Source: Tetmemena sp. SeJ-2015
Lineage: Eukaryota; Ciliophora; Spirotrichea; Sporadotrichida; Oxytrichidae
DNA length: 64,000 bases
Direction: 5' to 3'
Assembly (NCBI GenBank): GCA_027382625.1
Contig: JAJKFJ010022705.1
Span: forward strand, 62,001 to 126,000
Below, one piece after another: positions 35,355-46,400 of the stretch (positions are counted from its first letter, which is position 1; each line of letters begins with the position of its first letter). A model generated the notes under the pieces. It did no database searches, had not been told where the DNA came from, and worked only from the letters and a program-made list of their open reading frames with translations. Both the position numbers and the translations under genes were made by a program.

Positions 35355-36688
35355 TCAGAGCTTGTTCTTGATCATCTGGAAGAAAGACCATGCTTGCTGG
35401 TCTCCCTCAGCGTAATCTACGAGCCCTACTAAATGGCATAGGATATATTTTAATTAAGCTATTTGCCCTGGATAGTTGTAGGAGGTGTTAACTTCAGTGA
35501 TGTCGAAGACGCCCTGCTCGCATGAACACCATTGTAGGCAGTTTGGCAAGTCTTGGAACTGAATCCAATCCTGGTTGGTGCAGGTATCAACGCAGCCTGG
35601 CTCGCACTTCATTACGTTGTTGGCTTGGGTGCGGATGTAGTCTGCGAACTCATACTGGTGCACAGCGAGTTGGAACTCGTAGTCTCTTACTGCATTCTCG
35701 AGAGCAGAGGTGTCTTGGTTCTGGATGGCGTCCTCAACGAAGGCCTTGAGCTTGTCAGCCTTCTCAGCGAACTTGCTGAACTTCTTGGCAGCCTTGTCAG
35801 CTTTCTTGCCATTGAGCTTTTTGGATCTTGAACTGGCAGTTGCAGTCAGCAAGGCAGTCAGTGTCGAACACATTCATGCCTCCGTTAATCAAGGTCTCTG
35901 GCTGGAAGCAGTTAGTAGCGCAAGTTTGGTCGCACTCATCCTCCACTTGAAGGTCTTAAATTAGTAAAAAGTCTTCAGTTGCCTCTCCGAGAGTCTCGAG
36001 GACTGGGGAGACAGTTTTACCGAAGTTAAGGGCGATCTTGGCGACGGTGTTCTTGTAGAGGTTGGCTGACTCCTGGATCATTCTCTTTTACTCATCCATG
36101 ATGTGGGAGACTCCCTCAGATTCGAGGTAGTTCTTGGAGTCTCTGATGAAGTCACGGACCTTCTTCTTGTCGATGGTTACGACAACCTGCTCTCTCTCTT
36201 CTGGGACTGGGTCCTCAGTGACGACTGTGGTATCGTCTCCGGTGGTGTCATCAGTAGTTGTGGTTGTATCATCAGTAGTGGTGGTGTCATCGGTAGTGGT
36301 GGTGTCATCTGTGGGGGCAGTAGTGTCATCAGTGGGGGCGATAGTGTCCTCATCAGTGGTGGTAGTGGTTGCATCATCAGATAAACCCAATTAATTTTTT
36401 AAAAATAGCTCATCATCATCAGTTGTGGTGGTGGTGTCTTCAGCAGGAGTAGTATCATCAACAGGGGTGGTGTCATCCTGGGTGGTGGCAGTTGAATCAG
36501 TGGTTGAATAGGTATCGGTAGTGGTGGTTGCGAATTGAGAATCAACCTCTTGAAGGCGAGTGCCTTGTTCACGAAGACGGGGGCCTTCATGTTTGCAGCT
36601 GCGAATCCAACGATTGAGAGTACAAGTAAACTACGATATTAATTACTTATCAAAAGTTTTAATGGATTAAAGTGTTTAGCTTCTTCAT
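35355..36688 (-). CDS. Secreted Thr/Asp-repeat, Cys-rich protein
   Basis: Start ATG 36688-36686. An IES with pointer TAAA (36627-36667) builds the signal peptide MKKLNTLLVLSIVGFAAA. A Thr/Asp low-complexity region follows (repeats of TTDDTT, DDTTTP), split by an IES with 9-bp pointer CATCATCAG (36372-36413). Then a helical stretch (IDKKKVRDFIRDSKNY), a Cys-rich part (CDQTCATNC, CLADCNCQF), a Lys/Ala helix and a second Cys cluster (CEPGCVDTC, CLQWCSCEQG). Two more IESs: 35953-35970 (GTCTT) and 35799-35814 (AGCTTT). Stop TGA 35357-35355. A frame change near 36540-36590 is unresolved. Its GC content is higher than its neighbours'. Probably extracellular or surface; the Thr tract could be O-glycosylated. 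Confidence 0.68.
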
Positions 36689-36893
36689 TTTGCTAATTAA
36701 AGATACAAATTTATGATAAGATAAAGCAGAGAAGCTTAACTATAATCGCAACTCAGGCTTAATCAACCCAAAAACAAGCAATTCATTAAGAGTAACCTCT
36801 CACCACTATTTCTACTATTGCTGAGGTATTATATATCAATAAACGAGGCTTATTTAAAAGTTAGAAAGATATTGAAACTTCTTAAATTAAAAA

Positions 36894-37972
36894 TCAATTG
36901 ATACTGTCATAAGTAGTGTCGTTACTGTATTAGTTTTGATCTACCTGCATGTCTTCTTTGACATCATCTTCAAATATATGATTTTGCTTCTTCTCTGTGT
37001 TTTTTAGAAAGTTTGGATCATTACCGCTTTAGTCTATATTCATATCCTCCTCTTAGTCAGTTTCTCTAGTTCCTCTTAACTTTTTTGATTGATTATTACT
37101 CTCCTCCTCATCAACTTCTGGGTTCTAGTGCTATGAGAGAAGTGAAGATGATGTTGAATTTTGTTATTGAGGTTGCGATGTGAAGAAATAGCCTGCATTT
37201 TTGTAATAGCACTACCTACACACAGGTTTATAGAGTTCCTCACCTCCGACCAACTCAATTTGCGGCTCTTCCTCTGAGCTGCTTTACTCTCCATCATTTG
37301 CCTTCTCTTTGGCTTCTTATTTTTATTTTTAGAGGAAGTTGGTTGTTGCTTGTAAGTAACTTGGTTTTGTAGGCGGATGGTGAAGCTTGCACTATCGTAG
37401 CACTCTTTGCAAATGGCTGAAAGCTTCCTCACCTTCTCAGCGAGAGGTATCAAGTTCAAAAGCTAACCAAAGGGCTTTCTCTAATAGGTGCCGTCTAAGC
37501 TAGCTACGATCACTATCTTTCCTAGCTAAGCTAAAGTTTCGCAACTTTGCACTGCCTAAAGATAAGTAAAATATAAAATACAGCTTACATCTTAGAAAAA
37601 CTGTGCTTCATCGATCCCTATCACATCATAGTCCTCGTGAATCCTCAGCTCGATTATGTCTTTCTAGATTGAGGAGCAACTGATTGCCTCCATCTGAATT
37701 CTAAAAGAATATTATAAACCTTAACTTCAATAATACCTGTCATGAGTAGACACATGATTAGGGCCAGTATATCTACTGTCAAGAACGTGATTGATAATCA
37801 AGCACTTCTTGTTTGCAATTCTGTGGCGTTTTATGATTCTCACAAGCTCGGTACTCTTGCCTGAAAACATAGGACCCAGAATCAATTCCAATCTGCCTCT
37901 CTAATAAAACAGAGTCTTGCCTCCCTTCTCATTCTTTCTTTGCTAATTAAGTTCCTTCTGAATGCTCTCCAT
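36894..37972 (-). CDS. TK1: Thymidine kinase, TK1 type
   Basis: Phosphorylates thymidine to dTMP in the salvage pathway. Seen in order: [20 protein letters not shown] (P-loop), [16 protein letters not shown], then [10 protein letters not shown] (Mg-binding DEAQ), [20 protein letters not shown] (lasso and thymidine site), [15 protein letters not shown] and [15 protein letters not shown] (CxxC pairs of the structural zinc). Two GT-AG introns, 37701-37736 and 37556-37588. An unresolved frame change lies in the Lys-rich insert between the two zinc half-sites (about 37250-37350). An acidic Asn/Gln-rich tail runs to TGA 36896-36894. ATG 37972 is the simplest start; an upstream open segment from ATG 38206 might be an N-terminal extension, but the join I tried ends in TGA. 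Confidence 0.88.
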
Positions 37973-38331
37973 GCTCACAAAATGATAAGTTCCAATTCAT
38001 CACCTTAAAGAGTCTATTCAAAAGCAATTTATAAGTTAAACATTCGAATCAAAGATAGTTTCCAATTTTAAATCATCAACTTCAACATTCACCTAATTCT
38101 AAGATTTAGAAATTCTGATCTACTGATTGATCTAAAGAGATTCAGTCGATGAAAATTTAGAGTGAGGCAATCCTTTGTTGATAATATTATTGTTAGATTA
38201 GCTCATTCGCACTTAAATCATTACATCATATGAGAATTATAATTAATAAACTTAGTATATTACACTTTCGATCGACTTTAAATTTAGTCAATATGCTCGT
38301 CTTAAACAAATTATCAAAAGTTTTCTAGAGC

Positions 38332-39299
38332 TCATAGAGTAATCTCCAACTCATCAAAGCAGCTTCTCAAGGCCTTGAAATTGAGGCCATTTTCATGAAT
38401 GAGTCTCGCTTTAGCAAAAGCTCATAAATTAAGAGAGACTTGTCTACAATTAAATAAGAACCTTGATGGGGAGTGGCAAGCCCCCAGGTCCACATGAGAA
38501 AGATGTGAAAAGCTTCTACTTCAAAATCGGTCAACAAATGATCCCAGTGAAGGGGAGACTCGGAGAGACTGTACTCGAAGTCGCACATAATCATCAGCTA
38601 GAGGATTAAATGTAAGGCGTCTGCGGCCAATCAATGATTGTCTTTACAATTTTTTGTATGATGTGCGCAACATGCCATGTTTATATCCCTGACGAGTTAA
38701 TCGATGTTCTACCAAACCCCCCTCAGCCAATGGAAGTAGAGACCCTTGAGGATAACTTGCATGACCCTTACTTTGACCCAGTGAGATCTCGATTAGGCTG
38801 CTAGATAAGAGTCAGCTAAGTGGTTGAGAATTGCACGATTGAAGTGCCTCATGGCTCTCTCTTGGCTGATCTGCCTCCTCAAGAAGCCTTTATATATCCA
38901 GTTGAAAAATTCACAGTCTTAGTCGATGAAAATACTTCATAAAGAGCATTAAATACCGGGGCTGCCGATGTCTCTTTCCAATAACAAGATTCAAATCAAA
39001 AGGACGATGAGGCCGCACTTCATCTATCCCAAATTTAGTACTTTTTTGGTTGATTTATTAAGCACTTGAAGAGATAAAGTATATCAATGCTGTCCCATTT
39101 TGAGGAGGAGAGTAGTTGAGATTTTGAGAGAAATCTCTTTTGTGGAATACGATCAAATAAATAAATCTTAACAATTATTAACCAGCCGTGTCGTCATCAC
39201 TAACATTATCACCCAAGGTATGGATTGACCGAGAGACTTATCATAACGCACCTCTTCATAATTATGAAATTCAACACTCCTTCTTTTTGACCAAACCAT
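38332..39299 (-). CDS. Unknown protein, helical
   Basis: Start ATG 39299-39297 (MVWSKRRSVEFHNYEEV). A 17-bp IES with pointer ACC (39211-39227) joins KSLG to DNVSDDDTAG. A long open segment includes EVRPHRPFDLNLVIGKRHRQ. The next, in another frame, reads FFNWIYKGFLRRQISQERAM through WLRGVWQNIDQLVRD. A third contains HWDHLLTDFEVEAFHIFLMW. The last ends RLIHENGLNFKALRSC at TGA 38334-38332. About 300 residues, Trp/Leu-rich and helical. I considered a Rab-GAP (TBC)-like fold but saw no catalytic Arg/Gln fingers, so it stays unassigned. Confidence 0.5.
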
Positions 39300-39895
39300 T
39301 AACTTAAAATTAAGAACTTCGAAGTGACCCACCAACTTAAGACTTGAAAGAGATCACAATATTTAAGGGAGTCTCCCTCAAATTTACAATTAAATTTCCA
39401 ATATGTATTTAAGAGCAAATTGATTAATTTTGGGATTTGGTTTTAAGTTACAGAGGATAAATAACCTGAGAGGCTCTTAATAAGATAGTGGGAACCTTTC
39501 CATTTCTAACATTATATATTCATATGCTTAATCAATAGTCTATTTTTAAGAGTATTTTCACCCACTTCTATTTTTAAATCACACAGAAAATTTATAATAG
39601 GAAAATCTTTACTTTCTTTGCTTATACTATGATAAAAAATCAACATTTTGTAAATAACAAACTAATCCTAAAAGAGATTTCTTTTCTGGAGGTTAAATTT
39701 GAATGAGTGATTAAAATAATTATTTCATTCCTATTATAATAAAGGAAATATGTTGATGCTTTCCCACACATCCAAATCATTCAGATCTAAAGCTCTTTCA
39801 CATCTTAATTAAAAGAATCTTATTTATATTCTCTTGTGTCCTTGTACAATCATCCTTCCGTGGAGTTCAGCAGGTACCTAAATAGATCTTAACTC
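39300..39895. promoter_or_regulatory. Divergent intergenic region between an unknown gene and the uS9m gene
   Basis: AT-rich, no open segment. It separates two divergent starts (39299 minus, 39896 plus), so it should hold both 5' flanks and the future telomere-addition boundaries. No specific promoter motif recognised. Confidence 0.4.
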
Positions 39896-42800
39896 ATGGC
39901 TCAGAACTACAAGACTGATCCCAGTTCCACTTACCAGAGTCCACAGCAGATCTACAACATCATACCCTCTCCTCAGTACCCTGATGAGCCTATGGGGCCC
40001 AAGACCCTGCATATTTGGCAGCAGCGTCGTACAGTAAAAGCAATTCAAGAGAGGAGGAGAGAACTTACTATGATCAGGGACAAGAACAGAACTAGATCCT
40101 AAGTTGGCAGATACTATGCACATCTCAAGCATATCGAACTCAGAGAAACTGTCCAGCACATTCTATCATAATTATAAGATGCGCAATCAAATTTAGAAGC
40201 ATTCGAAATTTGGAAACTGGTAATGTTGAGTCCAAAGAATAAAGGAAGCCTGTGAAGGCAACCAAGGGTATCACCTCTGAGCTCCCTGAACTTGAAGAAA
40301 CTTACAAGCTTCCATTTGGCCTCGGTTTTGACGATTTGATCAAAGAAAAGACCGACTATAGTGTGTGTTTTTATGATTAGCTTATCTTAGTTCGACAAAT
40401 TAAACGAGGCAAGACTGTGAACTATCAGTCCATGAATGAGTTAGTCTCTAAATTGGGCTATCTAGACTACAGAGACGCCTTAGCTTGCAACAAGTACATC
40501 CTTGAGGCCAAGCGCCATGGTGAGTATCATCAAACTGCAAGAGCAACTATTCTTGCAGTAGCTATGAGCAGGTACAACTACAAGCGCAAGGAGGAAATTG
40601 AAAGACTTGCCTCTAAGCATCCTCTCGCAAAGACTGACAAGGACCAAGCTAAGTTCGAAACTATTGTTAATTAGGATCCCAAGATGTCTTTGCATTAAAC
40701 CTCAAAATTTAAGTTCGCTTTAACTCTCAATCCGATGAACTTTACAAAGAAGCCTATTAGAAGTTGAAGGTCGATAAGGAAATAGATGAAATTATTGCTG
40801 ACAAAGCCTTCGAGAAGTATGACTATTTGCACGACGATGATTACAAGTTACTAAAGGAGGAAAATGACTACTTTGACCCATCTAAGTAACCTCCTGAAGA
40901 TCCAGTTGATGAGGTGATCACTACTGACTTTACTGATATTGAGGACTAAATCAGGTATAATCGCTACAAGGCCAGATTTGTGAATGAGAGAGTTACCGAA
41001 GAAGAACTTAAGTTGCAGATTGAGAAACTTCATAAAGAATTCAAGAATAGGTAGGCTGACGATCCTTTCAGTAAAAGGGATTAACATGGCAATCGCAAAA
41101 AAATTAAGACACATGAAGAGCTTCAAAACGTGATTAGTAAATTGATGGAGGAGAATGAAGAGAAGGAAAAAATAAATGGCTAAGTCTTGAAAGTCATCGG
41201 AGAGATGCGCAGGGCCCACGAGCTCAAAAAGATCAAAATGTCAGATGCTTACAACCTGAGCGACGAGATCTTTAAAGAAGTACCTGAGGATAACTTTAAC
41301 TTGGCAAACGATCCTAGTATACCTCTCGAGTTCAGAAAGCTGTATGCAACTAATCATTAGGAAGATCAAATTGAGAGCAGATTCGTTCATGATAGAGAGA
41401 GCGGAGCTGCAGTTGCAAACTATGAGGAGCTCATGAAATAGTACTTCAGATAAAAGTTCTTCTATAAAGCTCATGAAAGAATGAGTTAATACAAATAGAC
41501 CTCTGAAGAGATCTATCCTACCGTCTATTTTTTTTGAAGAAAAATATATAGATCGTTCAAATCGAGTAGGAAGCTTAGGAGAGAGATCCTATGATCAAAA
41601 GACGCTCTGAATTCATGTTCGACCATTTAGATTCCTAATCAGATCGCCTTAAGGTCCGTGAAAGGTTCATGCAGGAGTACACCAAAGAGAAGTCTTCACT
41701 TAAAGAGATAGGCTAACTCCTTGACAAATTTATTCTGGAGGAGAAAGCAGAACCTTAGTTTGCAAAGTTTGCTATGCAATAAGAAATGGGTTCAGATAAG
41801 ATAACTTACCCTGGCAAGGATCAAGACAGTTTTACTATGAGTCTTTTTGGCTAGGTACTTGAGGAAAAGAAACCTATTACTCCTCACATGCTAGATGACT
41901 ACTCATGCCTTGATAAGATGCCCGAGGGAAGTGATTTGAGATTGAGAGATATTAAAGCTGAGAATTTAATAAAAAGAGAATTAAATTTGAAATTAAATTA
42001 AAATTGAATAAATCAGTGACAGTTTAAGTGGGTCCAATTTAAATAATTTTTACTCCAGGTTTTTTCAGCATAAAATTCTAAGAACTTTTTATCCTTGTAA
42101 CTTTTGTGTGGGAACGCTCAGTAAAGAGCTATAAGCGACACAAGTTATAATGAAGTTGATGAAGAGTGCGTGAGTCATATCTCACTATTGAGATGTGCTG
42201 CTGAGATGATTAAAGAACATTCTCATATTAATTTTTAATAAGCTATTGAACAAGCTACAGATTGAGGAGTAAATCAATGATTATAACTGACACGAAGTTA
42301 CAACTCTCCATTTAAGATTTTAACCAATCACCGATTTTAATTAAAATTTCTTACTATATTGAGAGAGTTTAATTCGAGGATTAAAAGAGAGAACACAACA
42401 TTGATACCCTCACTCCTGATTAAAGACTTGAAATTCAACTCTTCCATTCTTTCAAGCAAGATCCACATTATAAAAAATAAATTTGCCTGCTTTCATTATA
42501 TGACTGATCCTTATTACAAGCACTACCTAAAATTAGTTCAGTTCTCAATCTCATAGTTATCTATATAAATTGAACTACCTGAATAATGGCCAGAGAGAGC
42601 AAGTTGACTTGTTAAATGACACATTTGGAGACTTCCCTAATCCCCAAACTAACCATGGTATGCTAAATGATTTCAACAGATTCGACAGAATCAACCTATA
42701 TGACTTCAGAAGAGCACTTCCAACTCATTCATTATATTTGCAATGAATTTATCCAACTAAGGAGCGTGAGGCAAAAATTGATAAGAATGGCTGCGCTTGG

Positions 42801-43205
42801 GGCCATGGAAAGCGTAAGAGATCTTCAGCTCTGGTGCGATTGAAAGCAGGAACAGGTAAAATTAGAATTAATGGAGAGAATATGCTGAACTATTTCCACA
42901 ATCCCTCTCAGCGTTACCGTATCCTCTTGCCTCTCACAGTCACAAGATATACTTGCATCCTTGACCTTGACATATAATGTAGGATTTAATCTTACTTATT
43001 AAACATATGGGTGAGAGGAGGTGGTGTGACTGGCTAGTGTGAGGCTTGCGTCCCAGCAATCGCCAAAGCTCTGCAGAACTATGATGTCAAGACTAGAGCA
43101 ATTCTTAAGTTCTTCAGACTCATGAAACACGACGGAAGAAACGTCGAGAGAAAGAAGCCTGGCTTGCAAAAAGCTAGAAAGGGGCAAGTTTACAGAAGGA
43201 GATGA
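39896..43205 (+). CDS. uS9m: Mitochondrial ribosomal protein uS9 with a very long N-terminal extension
   Basis: The C-terminal domain (about 42790-43205) is classic uS9: WGHGKRKRSSALVRLKAGTG, KIRINGENMLNYF, LPLTVTRY, VRGGGVTGQ, AIAKALQNYD and the terminal GLQKARKGQVYRRR. Upstream are about 750 residues of charged helical extension starting at ATG 39896 (MAQNYKTDP). Removing eight IESs gives 892 codons in one frame to TGA 43203-43205: 40159-40199 (CATTC), 40748-40758 (AGAAG), 41509-41549 (AGATC), 41975-42387 (AGAGAA), 42466-42493 (CATTATA), 42522-42573 (ACTACCT), 42735-42749 (TAT), 42970-43002 (ACATAT). A 30-bp GT-AG stretch (40361-40390) could be an in-frame intron. It acts in the mitochondrial small subunit near the decoding centre; the extension is probably ciliate-specific. 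Confidence 0.92.
40748..40758 (+). other. 11-bp IES in uS9m (pointer AGAAG)
   Basis: AGAAG at 40748-40752 and 40759-40763 with a 6-bp spacer. Deletion joins NFTKK to LKVDKEID and repairs the frame. The shortest interruption in the window. Confidence 0.7.
41975..42387 (+). other. 413-bp IES in uS9m containing an inverted copy of repeat R1
   Basis: Pointer AGAGAA at 41975-41980 and 42388-42393 joins LIKRE to HNIDTLTP in frame. GAGAG (about 41944 / 42363) is an alternative that also restores frame. The inside (about 42000-42345) is R1 on the minus strand: GTAACTTTTGTGTGGGAACG, ACACAAGTTATAATG and AAGTTACAACTCTCC. The coding sequence is thus interrupted by a transposable-element-like repeat that must be eliminated. 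Confidence 0.75.
42735..42749 (+). other. 15-bp IES in uS9m (pointer TAT)
   Basis: TAT at 42735-42737 and 42750-42752. It removes an in-frame TGA and joins PTHSL to YPTKEREAK just before the uS9 domain. Confidence 0.78.
42970..43002 (+). other. 33-bp IES in the uS9 domain (pointer ACATAT)
   Basis: ACATAT at 42970-42975 and 43003-43008. Removal gives LDLDIWVRGGGVTGQ, the expected conserved strand-turn of uS9, and deletes a non-homologous insert from the middle of the domain. Confidence 0.88.
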
Positions 43206-43479
43206 AACTTAATTCAATAAATGCAAATTCTTTCCTAATGTGTTTGTCTAGTTTTAACCGAGTACTAGATACTTCTAATTTAAAATTACTCTTGTAATAT
43301 AACATATAAAATATAACCTGAAAAATACAATTTTATTTTAAAAATTAAAATAGTTATCTTAAATTTCTTAGCAAGAGCATGGTTTAATTCTGTTTTAAAT
43401 TTCCTGATAAAAATACTTACTTTTATAAGCTTTAAAAGTTTCATTTAGTTCCTGCTCTTTTAAATTTAAGCTCACTTTG

Positions 43480-46400
43480 CCTTGAATTAGACTACTACTT
43501 GCTTCTGCTACTTCCAAATGAAGATTTTTAGAATGAAGGATATTTTTGAAGGTTCTTGATTCGACTTTTGCTTCTGGATTAGGACGATTCCATTTTGAGA
43601 AACTTTTAACTTTTAAGGTTCTTAAAGTAAGCTTTAGTTTACCTACTTAGGTTGTCTACCTTCCTCAATTGAAGTTTTATGACTCAAATTTTAACTTAAT
43701 TGCTCATCTTCTTCGTTCATAAGTAAATCTTCCTCCTCAATTTAAGGATGCTATTCCACGATTTCATCAGTTATATTACTTCTTCTTTTTATTTGATATT
43801 GACCAAGCCCTTAGTTCTCAACTCTCTTCAACTGAAAAGTTAATTGATCTTCCGCTTAATGCAATTATAATTGCTCCTGAAGTGCTTTATTCTAATGAAT
43901 TTTATCAGCAGACTACTACTACTGTTTATCAATTTAGATTTTCAATTACTTTTCCAATTTCTTATTTTTTGCTTCAATCTCCTCTATTTTCTTACTCTAT
44001 TCAAAAATCAAATCAGCCTCCATCATGACATATTCATATTCCTATGGTGTAAAGCTATTCCTCAAAGCATCCAAAATATGCTGTTTGTGGGTACTAGAAA
44101 AATCACTCTCTTTCCCAAATTCATCAACATATCTCAGTGCGTAATCAGGCACTCCATGAATTGGATTGTAAGAAGAAGGTAAATATTCTTTAAGTGAGTC
44201 GAAATCTCCTTTTAATAGAGGGTTTTAATTTTTTGAAAGGTATTAATGTTAAAGCCTAGTTTTCTCTGATTGGTTAAAGCTTTATTGCAAATTTTAAGGG
44301 AGGGGCTAGCTGTTTTCCCTCTAAGCTAAAGGCTTCAAGCCACTTGAAAGAAGATTATCTGTAGTATTTTAGGAAAAGTTAAGTCTATCTTAATCTCTAA
44401 TAGGACTCTACTAATTGAGGACATAAACATCTTTTGAGGCTCTGTTCATACTACGGTCACTGGCCATTTCACTATGACGAAGGACGTAATTTTGTGTTTA
44501 TTGAGGACTATATCTTTGCATTTGATTTATACTATTCGATAGTGGATAATTGCTCTCTTTTTATTTTCTTTCCGAAGTTGAATTCTTAAGGGCGTTTGTT
44601 TCTTCACCTTACATTCCTAAACTCCCTTAGAGAGGCCTTGATTGATATGAAGACCTTTAACTTTCCTAAAAATTGCTCTTTGGCAAGTACTCTCTCAATT
44701 ACGGTTCTTTGCTTAATGATCTAGTTATCATACTTTTCCTAGTTTGAGAGGAACTAATTTTCCCTTCATTTTATTTATAAGGTGAGTTACTTTTAGAAGC
44801 TCTGGCTTACAGTAACTGCTACTCTTGGTGTTATCTCAGATTCTGATCATTGACCATGCTCTAGAAATTTTAGAATTTCTAAAATGCTGGATTGACCAAG
44901 CTTGAACGTCTCAAAGCCTGATTATCTTTGGAAAAGGGATGATTCAACTCAGAGAGGTATTCTCTCTTTACGCTATAATCTAAGTTTTGATAATTTGTTG
45001 TCAGCGACCTAAACAACTGCGTCTCCGGATCCAGTCTAAATTCTTCTCTCTAAGGTCCATAGATGATCTACTCAAACTCCTTTTGTTCTTTATCTAGCTC
45101 ACTGTTCATTTAATTTTAGGGAGAGCCTAACCGATTGAATGATTAACCTCCATAAGCAATCTCCACTAATTTCTAGTTCTGAGATTCAAGTTCAAGGCAT
45201 CTCTTCAATAGTCCATCAGCCTAGTCTGCCTTTCTTTTTTGGACATTCAGCAGTTTTTGCAAATGAAAGTTCATCTTTCTAAGAACTCCCAGTCTTTCTT
45301 TTAGCTGGTTATTTTCAGATTGGAGTTTTGTTTTCTCTTATATAGATGACTTTTAAAAATCCTACCATTAATCATAGTATAATTGATTAAAAAATATTAA
45401 TAAAATCTTTTTTAATCTTCAAGCTTCCTAATTTTAACTGTAGAATTTGAAACACTTTTGAAGGTCTTAGATTGCTGCATTAGCTCTTCAGTTAATATCT
45501 GATTCTTTTCCTCAAGCAAACTGAAGAAAGGCAGATAGTTTTACACCGTCTGCTACAGATCTAAAAAATCATAGTGAGATTTTTAAAATTAAGATATAAA
45601 GAACTTACAATCAAGATCTTAGAGAGTTAAAAGTTTTTGAAATGGAACTGTGCTTATTCATCTTTTAGTCTTCTATTTTCTATGGTAAGCTAGCTAATCA
45701 GCTTATCTTTATAATCTTCTCCGAGAGTTTTAAGGTGTGAGGATTGATAGTTCACTGCTTTATCATTTTCAAAATTAGGCTTCGAGTGTAAATAGTTTAT
45801 TTATTCTCTCGGAGACAAAGTTTGCTAGAACTATTAATGGGAAGCCTGAATCTAATTCAAAAGCATTCTTGCCTATTCTGGATTCATAAGAGGTTCAAGA
45901 TCTTTCTAAAGAGAAGACATGATTTGCTGTTTGATATCTTGAATCTTTTAATCTCCATAGTTACTTATCCTTAAGTTAGCTACTGAGCCTAATTCATAGG
46001 ATTTCTGTTCACTTAACTCTTGGGGCTTATGTTAGGGTGCTAATCATAATAAGGAGGAGTCACTATAGAGTAGAGAGGAACCTGACTTTGAGAAAGGCTG
46101 AGCAAAGGATTAAGAGGAGAAGTCATTAAGTGCCTTTGAACTTAGTAAGAATTTTAATGAGAATGGTGAAAATTTTATCGCATGTCCAAGTTACCAATTC
46201 CGGTATTTGCGTTCATTCTTATGTTATGAGGGGATAAAGAGTCCATGGTTTATATTTGAATGCTATCACTGATCTTAGATCTCAAGTTAGGTGAGCTCTT
46301 CAGCCCCATTTCTCTTTGCTTCAGGAGATCATCAAAATTCATCTTCATATAGACATCAGCCTGAGAGAGAGCAGTTGTCGCGTTTTTCAAAAGTTGATCT

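Noticed and set aside
35522..35964. Overlapping plus-strand ORFs of 75-92 codons
   Set aside because: Shadows of the Cys-rich part of the same minus-strand protein.
36103..36394. Long plus-strand ORFs rich in Val/Ser/Gly
   Set aside because: Shadows of the Thr/Asp repeat of the minus-strand secreted protein; triplet repeats keep all frames open.
38332..39299. TBC/Rab-GAP domain
   Set aside because: Trp- and Leu-rich helices are suggestive but the IxxDxxR and YxQ motifs are not visible.
42359..42556. Stand-alone 65-codon ORF in the middle of uS9m
   Set aside because: Its first part is IES and its second part is an MDS; removing 42466-42493 moves the preceding MDS into this frame.
39896..43205. 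Frequent frameshifts read as a pseudogene or as programmed +1 frameshifting (Euplotes style)
   Set aside because: Every shift coincides with a direct-repeat-bounded insert, conserved motifs resume exactly, and the code here is UAR=Gln, not the Euplotes code.
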